The notes under the pieces were generated by a model that was given only the letters and a program-made list of their open reading frames with translations, searched no databases and was not told where the DNA came from. Shown here piece after piece: positions 45,338 to 54,314 of a stretch of DNA of 62,107 nt. Origin of the DNA: an uncultured Dysosmobacter sp. (lineage in GTDB: Bacteria; Bacillota; Clostridia; Oscillospirales; Oscillospiraceae). Location of the stretch: positions 1 through 62,107 of the forward strand of contig NZ_CANRKH010000018.1 in assembly GCF_947631165.1 (NCBI RefSeq), read 5' to 3'. The position numbers were made by a program, and so were the translations under genes. Position 1 is the stretch's first letter; each line of letters starts with the position of its first letter.

Positions 45338-45604
45338 ATGGACACGAGATGGTCAGATGCAGCGTACAAAGTAGCCGTAGAGGCGGGGCAGGATGAATAC
45401 CTCAAGCGGCGGCGGTGGGCAAGCGGGCATGAGTGGGACGCGGAGAACATGCGCACGGAATCCACACGCTTTACAAAAAGACAGGACGAAGAACTTCGAC
45501 AGTGCTGCAAAGAGGCACGCGTCACCAGATACACCCTCATCAACTACATGCTGCGTACGTGGATGGCCGCGTGGAAAAACCACCAGGGCGGCGGCGGTCA
45601 CTGA
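45338..45604 (+). CDS. Small element-borne protein, possibly ribbon-helix-helix
   Basis: 88 residues with GGAAGGAG upstream. The C-terminal half (TESTRFTKRQDEELRQCCKE, then ARVTRYTLINYMLRTWM) has the strand-helix-helix pattern of CopG/Arc-like proteins of plasmids and conjugative elements. The N-terminus is charged (YLKRRRW). Likely a DNA-binding regulator or relaxosome/replication accessory under SOS-type control. No catalytic residues are seen. Confidence 0.6.
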   Translation: MDTRWSDAAYKVAVEAGQDEYLKRRRWASGHEWDAENMRTESTRFTKRQDEELRQCCKEARVTRYTLINYMLRTWMAAWKNHQGGGGH

Positions 45605-46177
45605 TACGGGCGGCCGCTCGGGGGGCCGCGGCTGTGGGCCCGCCGCCCGAAAGGCGGCGGCTCCCTCCGCCCTGGCCCCCGTCGCTGGGCCGCTTGCCCT
45701 GTGCTCGCCCCCACTGCGGGGGCTCCGCCAGGGCTAAAAAGGTATGGCCCTAATCAATTTTGGGCCCATCCGCCGCCCCTAGCGTCCGCCACTGCCTTGC
45801 GGGGGACGGCGCGGCGGCCGCGTTTCGGCGGCGGTCCCAAAATGGATTGTCGGGCCACCCCAAACCGGTTAGGGGCACCCCCCCCGCCATGTACCACACC
45901 GGCAGGGGCCGCGGCAAGGCTGAAATGCACGGCCGCAAGCGGCCGGCCTTGCCCCGTCCACGCCGGTGCGGCCATAACACCCCGCGGGCCGTGGTCGGCC
46001 CGCTGTGGTGGCGGGGCCCCCCCGCCCCATAAGAGCCGGTTTGGGGCCCCCTTTTGGGGGGGCCGCGGCCCTTTGGCCGCGGAGGGACCAAAGCCCCCCA
46101 AAAGATACCGCTGCGGCGGGCTTTCCCCCCTTCCCCCTGGCCCCCTCCCCCTCCGGGGGCGGGGGAAAAACGACGGA
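45605..46177. repeat. 570-bp extremely G+C-rich array of nested hairpins
   Basis: Successive inverted repeats fill the stretch. Examples: CCGCCGCC/GGCGGCGG (45640-45660); GCCCCC/GGGGGC near 45707-45723 enclosed by CCCTGGC/GCCAGGG; a long imperfect pair with CAATTTTGGG at its base (about 45755-45848); CACCGGC...GCCGGTG with inner GGCAAGGC/GCCTTGCC (about 45896-45990); GCGGGCC/GGCCCGC; CCGCGGCC/GGCCGCGG near 46062-46081. ORFs here in all frames are Pro/Gly/Arg shadows. Could be a large structured RNA or a replication/transfer origin. Confidence 0.7.
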
Positions 46178-46240
46178 GTTAAACCACCTGAAAGAGATAA
46201 AATTTCAAATAATTGGTCTCATCCACGCCCCAGAGGATGG
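46178..46240. repeat. Direct repeat B (right att-like copy)
   Basis: Starts GTTAAACCACCTGAAAGAGA; carries the true last 20 codons and stop of the methyltransferase gene. One mismatch to repeat A. Confidence 0.95.
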
Positions 46241-47408
46241 GGTGGTCGCAGCTCTGCTGGCGGGCTTCGATCTGGCGGAGCTGAACGCCGGCGTCTCTGG
46301 CGGCGTCGTGGAGCATGGCTGTGAATTTCTCCTCCGTGGCGAAGTGGGAGCAGGAGCAGGTGGCCAGGTATCCGCCCCGGGGCAGCAGGCGCATGGCCCG
46401 GTAGTTGATCTCCTTGTAGCCAGTGATGGCGTTGGCCACCGTTTTTCGGGATTTTGTGAAAGCAGGTGGGTCCAGGATGATGAAGTCATATATTTGGGGT
46501 TGCCTTTCCAGTTCCGGCAGAAGGTCGAACACATTGGCCGCCACGCACTCCACCACGTCTTCCAGGCCGTTCCGGGCGGCGTTGGCCCGGGCCATCTCCA
46601 CAGCGGATTCCGAAATGTCCACGGCGGTGACGTGTTTGGCCCCGCCCATGGCCGCGTTCAGGGCGAAGGAGCCGGTATGGGTAAAGCAGTCCAGCACCGT
46701 TTTGCCCCGGGCCAGCCGGGCCACCGCCTGACGGTTGTACTTCTGATCCAGGAAAAAGCCGGTCTTTTGCCCATTCTCCACATCCACCAGATAGCGCACG
46801 CCGTTCTCCACGATCTCCGTGATGGGGCTGTCCGGCGTCTCCTCGCCGGGCAGGGGGAACCAGCTCCTGTACTGGGACAGGCCCTCCTTTTCCCGCAGGG
46901 CCGCGTCGTTCCGCTCAAACACGCCCCGGATGGTTTGGCCGTCCTCCCGCAGAAGGCGGACCAGAGCGGGCAGCAGCCGGCCCTTGATACGCTCCATGCC
47001 CACGGACAGCACCTGGACGCTGAGCAGGTCGTGGAACTTGTCCACCGTCAGGCCGGGGAAGGCGTCTGCCTCTCCGAAGATGATCCGGCAGCAGTCCAGA
47101 TCAGCGGGGGACATCACGCTCTTCCGGTACTCCCAGGCCCATCGCAGCTTCCGCTCCCAAAAGACGTCGTCAAACCGGTCGTTGGCGTTTCGGGAGATAA
47201 GCCGCACTCGGATCTTGGAGTGCTCTGACAGAAATCCGGTGCCAAGATATCGTTCCTTTTTACTTATGATATCTACCAATTCACCGTTTTCCGCCGTGCC
47301 CTCCACGGCCAGGATCTCTGCGTCATAGACCCAGGGATGGCCCCGCAGGATGGCGGCCTCCGCCTTTGGAGTCACGGTGAACCGGGGATAGCCACGCTCC
47401 GCTTTCAT
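46179..47408 (-). CDS. Class I SAM-dependent rRNA methyltransferase (RlmI/RlmK-like)
   Basis: 409 residues from ATG 47408 with AGGAGGA upstream. N-terminal PUA domain (ILRGHPWVYDAEILAVEG), EEHD-like middle, and a C-terminal methyltransferase with VLDCFTHTGSFALNAAMGGA (SAM), VDISESAVEMARANA and the catalytic-type motif DPPAFTKSR. E. coli RlmI methylates C1962 of 23S rRNA; the family match supports an rRNA m5C role. Its 3' end is the apparent integration site of the 44551-46240 element. Confidence 0.92.
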   Translation of the reverse strand: MKAERGYPRFTVTPKAEAAILRGHPWVYDAEILAVEGTAENGELVDIISKKERYLGTGFLSEHSKIRVRLISRNANDRFDDVFWERKLRWAWEYRKSVMSPADLDCCRIIFGEADAFPGLTVDKFHDLLSVQVLSVGMERIKGRLLPALVRLLREDGQTIRGVFERNDAALREKEGLSQYRSWFPLPGEETPDSPITEIVENGVRYLVDVENGQKTGFFLDQKYNRQAVARLARGKTVLDCFTHTGSFALNAAMGGAKHVTAVDISESAVEMARANAARNGLEDVVECVAANVFDLLPELERQPQIYDFIILDPPAFTKSRKTVANAITGYKEINYRAMRLLPRGGYLATCSCSHFATEEKFTAMLHDAARDAGVQLRQIEARQQSCDHPILWGVDETNYLKFYLFQVV

Positions 47409-47485
47409 ATCATGCTTCCTCCTGTGAGCTCCGGACGGCTGAGACGCGGCCATCCGGGGCCTCCTGTATTTTTCCAGAGTCTATG

Positions 47486-47510
47486 AAAAGGATCAGTCGG
47501 ATCCTTTTCG
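47486..47510. other. Hairpin between methyltransferase and amidase genes
   Basis: GAAAAGGATC and GATCCTTTTC pair perfectly around AGTCG. Located between divergent genes, so an operator or spacer hairpin, not a terminator for either. Confidence 0.55.
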
Positions 47511-47581
47511 ATTTCAACTGCGATGACTATATCACACTTTCACGGGAAATGCCATAGGATAAACAAAAGGAGGGATTGCGT

Positions 47582-48325
47582 ATGCCTATCATTTATCTCA
47601 GCCCCAGCACTCAAGACTGGAACCAATATGTCACTGGAAGCGGGTCGGAAGAATACAATATGAATCTGCTGGCGGACGCTTTGATACCCTATCTGGTGTC
47701 CAACGGCATCCGATATAAGCGCAACCGGCCGGATATGACCGCCGCTTCCTCCATTCGGGAGGCCAACGCCGGCGACTATGACTTTTACCTGGCCCTGCAT
47801 TCCAACGCCGCCCCGGAGGGCCGGTATGGTGAAGAGCGGGGCATCATTGCCTTTTACTATCCCGGCAGCGCCCAGGGTCAGCGGGCGGCGGAGCTGATCG
47901 CGGAGGAGCTGCGAAAGATATACCCCCTGCCGGATAAGGTCACCACCCGCTCCACTACTACGCTGGGGGAGGTACGCCGCTCTCGGGCGCCGGCGGTGCT
48001 GGTGGAGATCGGCTATCACGACAACTATGCCGACGCCGTCTGGCTGGAGGGCCACTGGGATGCCATCGCCCAGCAGCTGGCCCGCGCCCTGACCAGCCTT
48101 TTCGGCCTGCCCTTCATCTATCCTATGGACCCAGTCCCCGGTGTCGTGCGCCTCAATTACGGCACGCTGAACCTCCGGGCCGCCCCGTCTTCCGCCGGTG
48201 TGGTGCTGGCTCACATGCCCAACGGCGCCGCCGTGACCATCCTGGGCGAGTGGCAGGGCTGGTATGTGATCCGATACGGAGAGGAAGTGGGCTACGCGGC
48301 GGCGGCGTATGTGGACGAGGCGTGA
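47582..48325 (+). CDS. N-acetylmuramoyl-L-alanine amidase with SH3 domain
   Basis: 247 residues from ATG 47582 (AAAAGGAGGG upstream). Amidase_3-like catalytic region to about 175 with the zinc-ligand-like ALHSNAAP and the catalytic Glu in VLVEIGYHDN. A C-terminal SH3b domain follows (about 188-247, GTLNLRAAPSSAGVVLAHMP...GYAAAAYV). No signal peptide is visible, so export may need lysis, a holin or a non-classical route. It cuts the amide between MurNAc and the stem peptide. Confidence 0.88.
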   Translation: MPIIYLSPSTQDWNQYVTGSGSEEYNMNLLADALIPYLVSNGIRYKRNRPDMTAASSIREANAGDYDFYLALHSNAAPEGRYGEERGIIAFYYPGSAQGQRAAELIAEELRKIYPLPDKVTTRSTTTLGEVRRSRAPAVLVEIGYHDNYADAVWLEGHWDAIAQQLARALTSLFGLPFIYPMDPVPGVVRLNYGTLNLRAAPSSAGVVLAHMPNGAAVTILGEWQGWYVIRYGEEVGYAAAAYVDEA

Positions 48326-48415
48326 AAAGCGGCGGCTGGGGCGGGGAACGGATAGGCAGTCTTCCCGCTCTGGTGTTTTTTCATAAAAGCGCCGGTATTT
48401 TTTACGCACTTTGAC

Positions 48416-48444
48416 TTGACACCCGTCCAGTAAACGATTAAACT
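48416..48444 (+). promoter_or_regulatory. rny promoter
   Basis: TTGACA (48416-48421), 17-bp spacer, TAAACT (48439-48444). The transcript would carry a leader of about 100 nt before rny. Confidence 0.8.
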
Positions 48445-48457
48445 AAATAAGGATTAC

Positions 48458-48513
48458 TATCGGCTCGCAGCAGGGGTGCCGGCCGGTCGTCCGATATCAA
48501 GCTACTTTGATAT
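48458..48513 (+). promoter_or_regulatory. Structured rny leader with two overlapping stems
   Basis: TATCGG (48458-48463) pairs with CCGATA (48491-48496), enclosing a G+C-rich loop. ATATCAA (48494-48500) pairs with TTGATAT (48507-48513). The two stems share 48494-48496, so they are mutually exclusive. Possible autoregulation by RNase Y cleavage or a switch. Confidence 0.5.
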
Positions 48514-48552
48514 AACAGCGAACCAATACCGAAATGTTTAGGAGGAAAAATC

Positions 48553-50100
48553 GTGATACAGGCTGTCATCACCGGCGTCGTGGCGCTGGTCGTGGGCTTG
48601 GCGGTTGGCTTCCCACTCGGTATTCGCTATCGGAAAAATGTCTCCGAGAAGGAAATCTCAAGCGCTGAGGAAGAAGGAAAGCGCATTGTCAACGAGGCCA
48701 TCAAGAGTGCCGAGAGCAAGAAAAAAGAAGCCCTTTTGGAAGCCAAAGAAGAGATTTTGAAAAACCGCAGCGAATACGAGAGGGAGGAAAAATCCCGCAG
48801 AGCCGACCTGCAGCGGCAGGAAAACCGCTTGCAGCAAAAAGAGGAAAATCTGGACCGCAAGACCGAGGCCATCGAGAAAAAAGAAGAATCTCTGGCCCAG
48901 AAACACGCGGCTATCGACAAGGAAACGGAAGAGATCAAGGTCATCAAGCGCAGCCAGACCGAGATGCTGGAGCGCATTTCCGGATTTACCGCCGAGGAGG
49001 CGAAGCAGTACCTCATCGACCAGGTGGAGTCCGAGGTGACCCACGAGACCGCCCTCAAGATCAAAGAGGTCGAGTCCCGCATGAAAGAGGAGTGCGAAGC
49101 CCGGGCGCGGGAAGTGGTGGCGCAGGCCATCCAGCGCTGTGCAGCCGACTCCGTGGCCGAACTGACCGTCAGTGTGGTTCCCCTGCCCAATGACGAGATG
49201 AAGGGCCGCATCATTGGCCGTGAGGGCCGTAACATCCGCACCATCGAGACGCTGACCGGTGTGGACCTGATCATCGACGATACGCCGGAGGCCATCACCG
49301 TCTCCTGCTTTGAGCCGGTGCGGCGGGAGATCGCCCGGCTGGCTCTGGAAAAGCTGATCGCCGATGGCCGCATCCATCCGACCCACATCGAAGAAATGGT
49401 GGAAAAGGCCCGCCGGGAGGTGGAGGCCACCATCAAGGCCGAGGGAGAGCGGGTGGTGTTCGAGTGCGGCATCCGCAACCTGCACCCCGAGCTGGTGAAG
49501 ATGCTGGGACGCCTGCACTACCGCACCAGTTACGGCCAGAATGTTTTGCAGCACTCCGTGGAGGTGTCCCACATCGCCGGCATGATGGCCGCTGAGCTGG
49601 GAGCCGACGTCATGGCCGCAAAGCGGGCCGGCCTGCTCCACGATCTGGGCAAATCCATCGACCATGAGATGGAGGGGACCCATGTGGCGCTGGGCGTGGA
49701 ATTCGCCCGGAAGTACAAGGAGCGGGAGGACATCATCCACGCCATCGAGGCCCACCACAATGATGTGGAGCCCCGTACCATCGTCGCCTGCCTGGTCCAG
49801 GCCGCGGACGCTATTTCCGCTGCCCGTCCCGGTGCTCGCCGTGAGAATCTGGAGAACTACATCAAACGTCTGGAGCAGCTGGAGACCATCACCGGCACCT
49901 ATCCCGGCGTGGATAAGGCCTATGCCATCCAGGCCGGCCGCGAGGTCCGGGTCATGGTGAGGCCCGAGCAGGTCAGCGAGGACCAGATGGTCATTCTGGC
50001 CCGGGACCTGGCCAAGAAGATCGAGGAAGAGATGGAGTATCCCGGCCAGATCAAGGTCCATGTCCTGCGCGAGACCAAGGTCGTGGAATACGCAAAATAA
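48553..50100 (+). CDS. rny: Ribonuclease Y
   Basis: 515 residues from GTG 48553 with AGGAGG upstream. N-terminal membrane helix ([20 protein letters not shown]), a long charged coiled coil (about 30-190), KH domain with [10 protein letters not shown] from about 218, and the HD domain with [10 protein letters not shown] (His363-Asp364) plus the later HHNDVEPRT. It is the membrane-anchored endoribonuclease that starts bulk mRNA decay in Gram-positives. Confidence 0.97.
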   Translation: MIQAVITGVVALVVGLAVGFPLGIRYRKNVSEKEISSAEEEGKRIVNEAIKSAESKKKEALLEAKEEILKNRSEYEREEKSRRADLQRQENRLQQKEENLDRKTEAIEKKEESLAQKHAAIDKETEEIKVIKRSQTEMLERISGFTAEEAKQYLIDQVESEVTHETALKIKEVESRMKEECEARAREVVAQAIQRCAADSVAELTVSVVPLPNDEMKGRIIGREGRNIRTIETLTGVDLIIDDTPEAITVSCFEPVRREIARLALEKLIADGRIHPTHIEEMVEKARREVEATIKAEGERVVFECGIRNLHPELVKMLGRLHYRTSYGQNVLQHSVEVSHIAGMMAAELGADVMAAKRAGLLHDLGKSIDHEMEGTHVALGVEFARKYKEREDIIHAIEAHHNDVEPRTIVACLVQAADAISAARPGARRENLENYIKRLEQLETITGTYPGVDKAYAIQAGREVRVMVRPEQVSEDQMVILARDLAKKIEEEMEYPGQIKVHVLRETKVVEYAK

Positions 50101-50107
50101 GCGAGCA

Positions 50108-50137
50108 TCCCCCGGAGGAATCCGGGGGACGTTTTTC
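50108..50137 (+). terminator. rny terminator
   Basis: TCCCCCGGA/TCCGGGGGA stem with a GGAA loop, then CGTTTTTC. Confidence 0.92.
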
Positions 50138-50249
50138 TTGCTGTGATTTTGTTACCCGCAGTGGACAGCGAACTCAAAAACAGTATAGCAGATCTTAATT
50201 GATCGGACAGTTTCATTTGGGGCGGTCGTGTCCCGCTGCCAGAGGGACA

Positions 50250-50282
50250 AAAAGCCCCGCAGGCTGTGCCTACGGGGCTTTT
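50250..50282. terminator. Ferredoxin terminator
   Basis: AAAAGCCCCG and CGGGGCTTTT are complementary across 13 nt; the minus-strand reading gives a T run after the ferredoxin gene. Confidence 0.88.
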
Positions 50283-50298
50283 ATGTATCCCTTTTAGA

Positions 50299-50472
50299 TT
50301 AGTCCTCGGGGACGATGGCGCCATTGGGGCAGGTGTCGCTGCAGGAACCGCAGTCCAGGCAGGCGGCAGCATCGATGACGTACTGGTCATCACCCTGGCT
50401 GATAGCACCGGCGGGGCAAGCGTCCGCGCAGGAGCCGCAGCTCACGCAGGCAGAAGTGATCTTGTAGGCCAT
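50299..50472 (-). CDS. 2[4Fe-4S] ferredoxin
   Basis: 57 residues from ATG 50472, with GGAGGTG upstream; the frame is open further but the extra N-terminus is not ferredoxin-like. Two complete cluster motifs, CVSCGSCADACP and CLDCGSCSDTCP, with the usual internal pseudo-symmetry. A small cytoplasmic electron carrier for fermentation enzymes such as pyruvate:ferredoxin oxidoreductase or hydrogenase. Confidence 0.96.
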   Translation of the reverse strand: MAYKITSACVSCGSCADACPAGAISQGDDQYVIDAAACLDCGSCSDTCPNGAIVPED

Positions 50473-50651
50473 GGGAAGCACCTCCATAAGATTTGTGATT
50501 CCTATTTTAGCATACAATTCCGAAAATGCAAGAGGAAGCTGGTTAAAAACCTAACATATTTTTGGGGAAAACTCGTAAAAACCGTGTGGAAAAGTGGTTT
50601 GCAGCAACTAACTCCATGCGATTTGTTCTGTTCATAATTTGTTTTCAAATT

Positions 50652-50738
50652 GGTCAAAGAAAGTCAAAAATAACCTATTGACATTTGCGTGGAGAGTGGT
50701 ATACTAACGCCAGAAAGTCAAAGAAAGTCAAAGTCAAA
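50652..50738. promoter_or_regulatory. CtsR operators and ctsR promoter
   Basis: Two CtsR boxes match the heptad direct-repeat consensus: GGTCAAAGAAAGTCAAA (50652-50668) and AGTCAAAGAAAGTCAAA (50716-50732), the latter with a third GTCAAA. They bracket TTGACA (50678-50683) and TATACT (50700-50705). This is the standard autorepression layout of the clpC heat-shock operon. Confidence 0.93.
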
Positions 50739-50771
50739 CAAAAAACTTTGCGGGAAAGGAATGATCGCCAA

Positions 50772-51224
50772 GTGGGTATTTCTGATCTGATCGCAAGCTT
50801 CCTGCAGGACAGCCTGGAGACGGCGGAAAACGGTGTGTTGGAGGTCCAGCGCAGCGATCTGGCCCAGCGCTTCAACTGCGTGCCCAGCCAGATTAACTAT
50901 GTGATGAGCACCCGGTTTTCTCCAGAACATGGATACATCGTGGAGAGCCGTCGGGGCGGCAACGGATACATCCGCATCACCCGAGTCCATATGGACCGGC
51001 AGACGCTGATGATGCACGTCATCAACTCCTTGGGCGGCGAGGTGGACCTGCCGTCGGCCAGGGCTATCCTCAGCAATCTGGTGCAGTCCGGGGCGCTGGA
51101 GGAGGCCGTGGGCCAGGCGCTGCTGACTGCCGTGGGCGACAAGGCTCTGGGGGCCGTGCCGCGGGAGCTGCGGGACAGCGTCCGGGCGGATATCATGAAG
51201 CAGGTTTTGATCCTTCGGGCTTGA
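50772..51224 (+). CDS. ctsR: CtsR heat-shock repressor
   Basis: 150 residues from GTG 50772, giving the family start GISDLIASFLQDSL; AAAGGA is upstream. Winged-helix DNA-binding domain with the wing RGGNGYIRITR, followed by the C-terminal dimerisation domain. Represses clp genes until heat or McsB inactivates it; no mcsB is found here. Confidence 0.96.
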   Translation: MGISDLIASFLQDSLETAENGVLEVQRSDLAQRFNCVPSQINYVMSTRFSPEHGYIVESRRGGNGYIRITRVHMDRQTLMMHVINSLGGEVDLPSARAILSNLVQSGALEEAVGQALLTAVGDKALGAVPRELRDSVRADIMKQVLILRA

Positions 51225-51285
51225 GGGATACCTGTGCGAGATTTGTCAACAAATAAAATATACAGTCATATAGGAGGAATCAATT

Positions 51286-51777
51286 ATGAAGTGCGAACAT
51301 TGTGGTAAGAATGAAGTGACCTTTGTTTATCAAAGCAATATCAACGGCAAGGTGGAGGAAAAGCATCTTTGCAGCGAGTGTGCCGAAAAGCTGGGCTACA
51401 CCCAGCGCCTCGCGGCCCAGAACCAGCGGATGATGCAGAACTTCTTCGGCGGCAGCCTCTTCGGCAGCAGCTTTTTCGACGATTTCTTCACGCCCATGCC
51501 CAGTTTGATGGGCCGGATGCTGGAGGACCCCTTTGATGATTTCTTCGCCGATATGCCCGCCCTGAGCGCGGCGCCTGCCCAGAAGGAGGAACAGGAGCCC
51601 CAGAAGCAGGACACGCTGGTGGGGCAGGAGGAGCAGAGCTGGTTCGCCTATCAGCGGCAGATGAACGCGCTGAAGCTGGAGATGAAGAAGGCCGTCCACC
51701 AGGAGAATTTCGAGCGGGCCGCTGAGCTGCGGGATCAGATCAGGTCCCTGGAGGCCCAGCACAAGGAAAGCAAGTAA
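51286..51777 (+). CDS. mcsA: McsA-like protein with UVR domain
   Basis: 163 residues with GGAGGA upstream. N-terminal Cys pairs CEHCGK and CSEC (zinc site; B. subtilis McsA has more CXXC motifs), an acidic Phe-rich linker, and a C-terminal UvrB/UvrC motif ([17 protein letters not shown]). In Bacillus, McsA activates the arginine kinase McsB. The kinase gene that normally follows is absent. Confidence 0.9.
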   Translation: MKCEHCGKNEVTFVYQSNINGKVEEKHLCSECAEKLGYTQRLAAQNQRMMQNFFGGSLFGSSFFDDFFTPMPSLMGRMLEDPFDDFFADMPALSAAPAQKEEQEPQKQDTLVGQEEQSWFAYQRQMNALKLEMKKAVHQENFERAAELRDQIRSLEAQHKESK

Positions 51778-51812
51778 ATCAGGGATTTCCCAAGAAAGGG
51801 AGGCAAAAGAAT

Positions 51813-54272
51813 ATGAATGAAAACAAATTTACCCCCAGGGCGGAAGAGGCCCTGCGGCTGAGCCAGGAGGCGGCGGGAGATCTGGGCCACGGCTACGTGG
51901 GCACCGAGCACCTGCTGCTGGGCCTGGTCCGGGAGGAAGAGGGGCTGGCCCATGAGGTCCTCACCGAGGCGGGCCTTACCGACGAGCTGATCGTGTCTAT
52001 CATCAAAAAGAGTGTGGGCGTGGGTCTGCCCGGCAGCAACCCCGCCCAGGGCCTGACCCCACGAGCCAAGCGGGTCGTGGAGATCGCCATGGAGGACTCC
52101 ATCCGGGGCGGCTATAACTATGTAGGCACCGAGCACCTGCTGGCGGGATTATTGCGAGAGGGCAACAATATGGCGGTCCGCATCCTGCGGACCGCCGGCG
52201 TGGACGCCCGGCACCTGTATACCGCCCTGATGCAGAAGCTGAGTGATACGCCTCGGGGCAAGGCCAGCCAGGCCAGGACCGCGGCGGCAGCCGCCCGGGA
52301 GGACAGCGGCAAGAACAAGACTCTGAAGGAATTCACCCGGGACCTGACCGCCGACGCCCGGGCAGGCAAGCTGGACCCGGTCATCGGCCGGGACGGGGAG
52401 ATCCAGCGGGTCATCCAGATCCTGTCCCGCCGCACCAAGAACAATCCCTGCCTCATCGGCGAGCCGGGCGTGGGCAAAACCGCCATCGCCGAGGGCCTGG
52501 CCCGAAAGATCGTCATGGGCGATGTGCCGGACGAGCTGCTGGACAAGAAGATCCTGTCTTTGGACCTCAGCGGCATGGTGGCCGGAACCAAGTACCGGGG
52601 CGAGTTTGAAGAGCGCATCAAGAAAGCCCTGGAAGAGGTCAAGAAGTCCGGCGACGTCATCCTTTTCATCGACGAGCTGCATACCATCGTAGGCGCCGGC
52701 TCCGCCGAGGGCGCTGTGGACGCCGCCAATATCATCAAGCCTGCCCTGGGCCGGGGTGAGATCCGTGTTGTGGGCGCCACCACGCTGAACGAGTACCGGA
52801 AATATATCGAAAAGGACGCCGCCTTGGAGCGCCGGTTCCAGCCGGTGCAGGTAGGCGAGCCCAGCCAGGAGGCCAGCCTGGAGATCCTGCGGGGGCTGCG
52901 GGAGAAGTATGAGCAGCACCATAAGCTGCAGATCACCGACGAGGCGCTGGAGGCCGCCGTCAGCCTGTCCGCCCGGTATATCAACGACCGCTTCCTGCCG
53001 GACAAGGCCATCGACCTGATGGATGAGGCGGCCTCCCGTGTCCGCATGGAGACGGAGGAGCTGTCCCCGGAGCTGAAGAGCTTGGAGGAGAAGATCGCCG
53101 CCCTGACTCATGACAAGGAGGCGGCCATTGCCAAGCAGGACTATGAGACCGCGGCCCAGCTGCGGGACATTGAGAAGAATTACCAGGATCAGGTGGAGAT
53201 CGAGCGTGACAAGCGCCGGAAGAACAATGCCCAGCACCGGCCGGTGAACGCCGAGGACATCGCCGCCGTGGTGTCCGGTTGGACAGGCATCCCCGTGACC
53301 CGCCTGACGGAGGACGAAGGCCAGCGGCTGCTGCACATGGAGGACAGCCTGCACGAGCGGGTCGTGGGCCAGGATGAGGCTGTGAAGGCTGTGGCCCGGG
53401 CCATCCGCCGGGGCCGTGTGGGACTGAAGGACCCCAAGCGGCCCATTGGCTCCTTCCTGTTCCTGGGTCCCACTGGCGTGGGCAAGACCGAGCTTTGCAA
53501 ATCCCTGGCGGAGGCCATGTTCGGCGATGAGAATGCTATGGTCCGCATCGACATGTCTGAATACATGGAGCGGCACACGGTATCCCGTCTCATTGGTTCC
53601 CCTCCGGGCTATGTGGGCCACGACGAGGGCGGACAGCTGACGGAGAAAGTCCGCCGCAAGCCCTATTCCGTGGTGCTGTTCGACGAGATCGAGAAGGCCC
53701 ACGAGGACGTGTGGAACGTGCTGCTGCAGATCCTGGACGACGGCCGCATCACCGATTCCCAAGGCCGTACCGTGGACTTCAAGAACACGGTCATCGTCAT
53801 GACCAGCAACATCGGCGCCAAGAGCCTGACTGCCGCTGGGGCCAAGCTGGGCTTCTCTGCCCAGGCGCGGGACGCGGACCCCGACGCGGAGCAGAAGTTC
53901 CAGCAGGCCAAGGAGACCGTGATGGCGGAGCTGCGCCAGACTTTCCGTCCCGAGTTCCTGAACCGCATCGACGATATCATCGTTTTCCGCGCCCTGACGG
54001 AGGCGGATATCCAGGAAGTGGCCCGCCGGATGCTGAAGACCGTTTCCGCCCGGATGGAGACCATGGGCATCCACCTGGACGCCAGCGACGAGGCTGTGGC
54101 GGAGCTGGCCAAGGAGGGCTTCGACCCCAAATACGGCGCCCGTCCCCTGCGCCGGGCCATCCAGAGCAAGGTGGAGGACGCCGTGGCGGAGAAGATGCTG
54201 GACGGCACTCTGACCGCGGGAGACACCGCCAGGCTGACGGTGGAGGATCACAGACTCTGCGTGACGAAATAA
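51813..54272 (+). CDS. clpC: ATP-dependent Clp protease ATPase ClpC
   Basis: 819 residues. Two N-terminal Clp-N repeats (about 5-145), AAA+ 1 with Walker A GEPGVGKT (about 216), a UVR-containing middle domain (about 420-470), AAA+ 2 with Walker A GPTGVGKT (about 552) and the C-terminal D2-small domain. Its ClpP-binding loop should lie in the second AAA module. It unfolds proteins for ClpP. Directly follows mcsA. Confidence 0.97.
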   Translation: MNENKFTPRAEEALRLSQEAAGDLGHGYVGTEHLLLGLVREEEGLAHEVLTEAGLTDELIVSIIKKSVGVGLPGSNPAQGLTPRAKRVVEIAMEDSIRGGYNYVGTEHLLAGLLREGNNMAVRILRTAGVDARHLYTALMQKLSDTPRGKASQARTAAAAAREDSGKNKTLKEFTRDLTADARAGKLDPVIGRDGEIQRVIQILSRRTKNNPCLIGEPGVGKTAIAEGLARKIVMGDVPDELLDKKILSLDLSGMVAGTKYRGEFEERIKKALEEVKKSGDVILFIDELHTIVGAGSAEGAVDAANIIKPALGRGEIRVVGATTLNEYRKYIEKDAALERRFQPVQVGEPSQEASLEILRGLREKYEQHHKLQITDEALEAAVSLSARYINDRFLPDKAIDLMDEAASRVRMETEELSPELKSLEEKIAALTHDKEAAIAKQDYETAAQLRDIEKNYQDQVEIERDKRRKNNAQHRPVNAEDIAAVVSGWTGIPVTRLTEDEGQRLLHMEDSLHERVVGQDEAVKAVARAIRRGRVGLKDPKRPIGSFLFLGPTGVGKTELCKSLAEAMFGDENAMVRIDMSEYMERHTVSRLIGSPPGYVGHDEGGQLTEKVRRKPYSVVLFDEIEKAHEDVWNVLLQILDDGRITDSQGRTVDFKNTVIVMTSNIGAKSLTAAGAKLGFSAQARDADPDAEQKFQQAKETVMAELRQTFRPEFLNRIDDIIVFRALTEADIQEVARRMLKTVSARMETMGIHLDASDEAVAELAKEGFDPKYGARPLRRAIQSKVEDAVAEKMLDGTLTAGDTARLTVEDHRLCVTK

Positions 54273-54278
54273 ACGAAA

Positions 54279-54307
54279 CGCCCCTGCCGGAACTTCCGGC
54301 AGGGGCG
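54279..54307. terminator. clpC terminator
   Basis: CGCCCCTGCCGGAA and TTCCGGCAGGGGCG, 14-bp perfect stem around a single C, between convergent clpC and the anti-sigma-like gene. Confidence 0.85.
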
Positions 54308-54314
54308 CTTGCTG

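Larger units (their letters stand above)
44551..46240. mobile_element. Integrase-less insertion bounded by 63-bp direct repeats
   Basis: Repeats at 44551-44613 and 46178-46240 differ at one base. The right copy is the real 3' end of the methyltransferase gene (last 20 codons plus stop); the left copy is a severed duplicate. Between them are a structured segment, an HNH gene, an SOS-like box, a small DNA-binding-like gene and a very G+C-rich hairpin region. This is the signature of site-specific integration that restores the target gene's 3' end, as with SCC elements in rlmH. No recombinase is encoded inside, so it would depend on help in trans. Confidence 0.65.

Noticed and set aside
45605..46177. 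Several 80-115 residue ORFs on both strands in the G+C-rich block
   Set aside because: Low-complexity Pro/Gly/Ala/Arg translations of hairpin sequence without ribosome sites or family resemblance.
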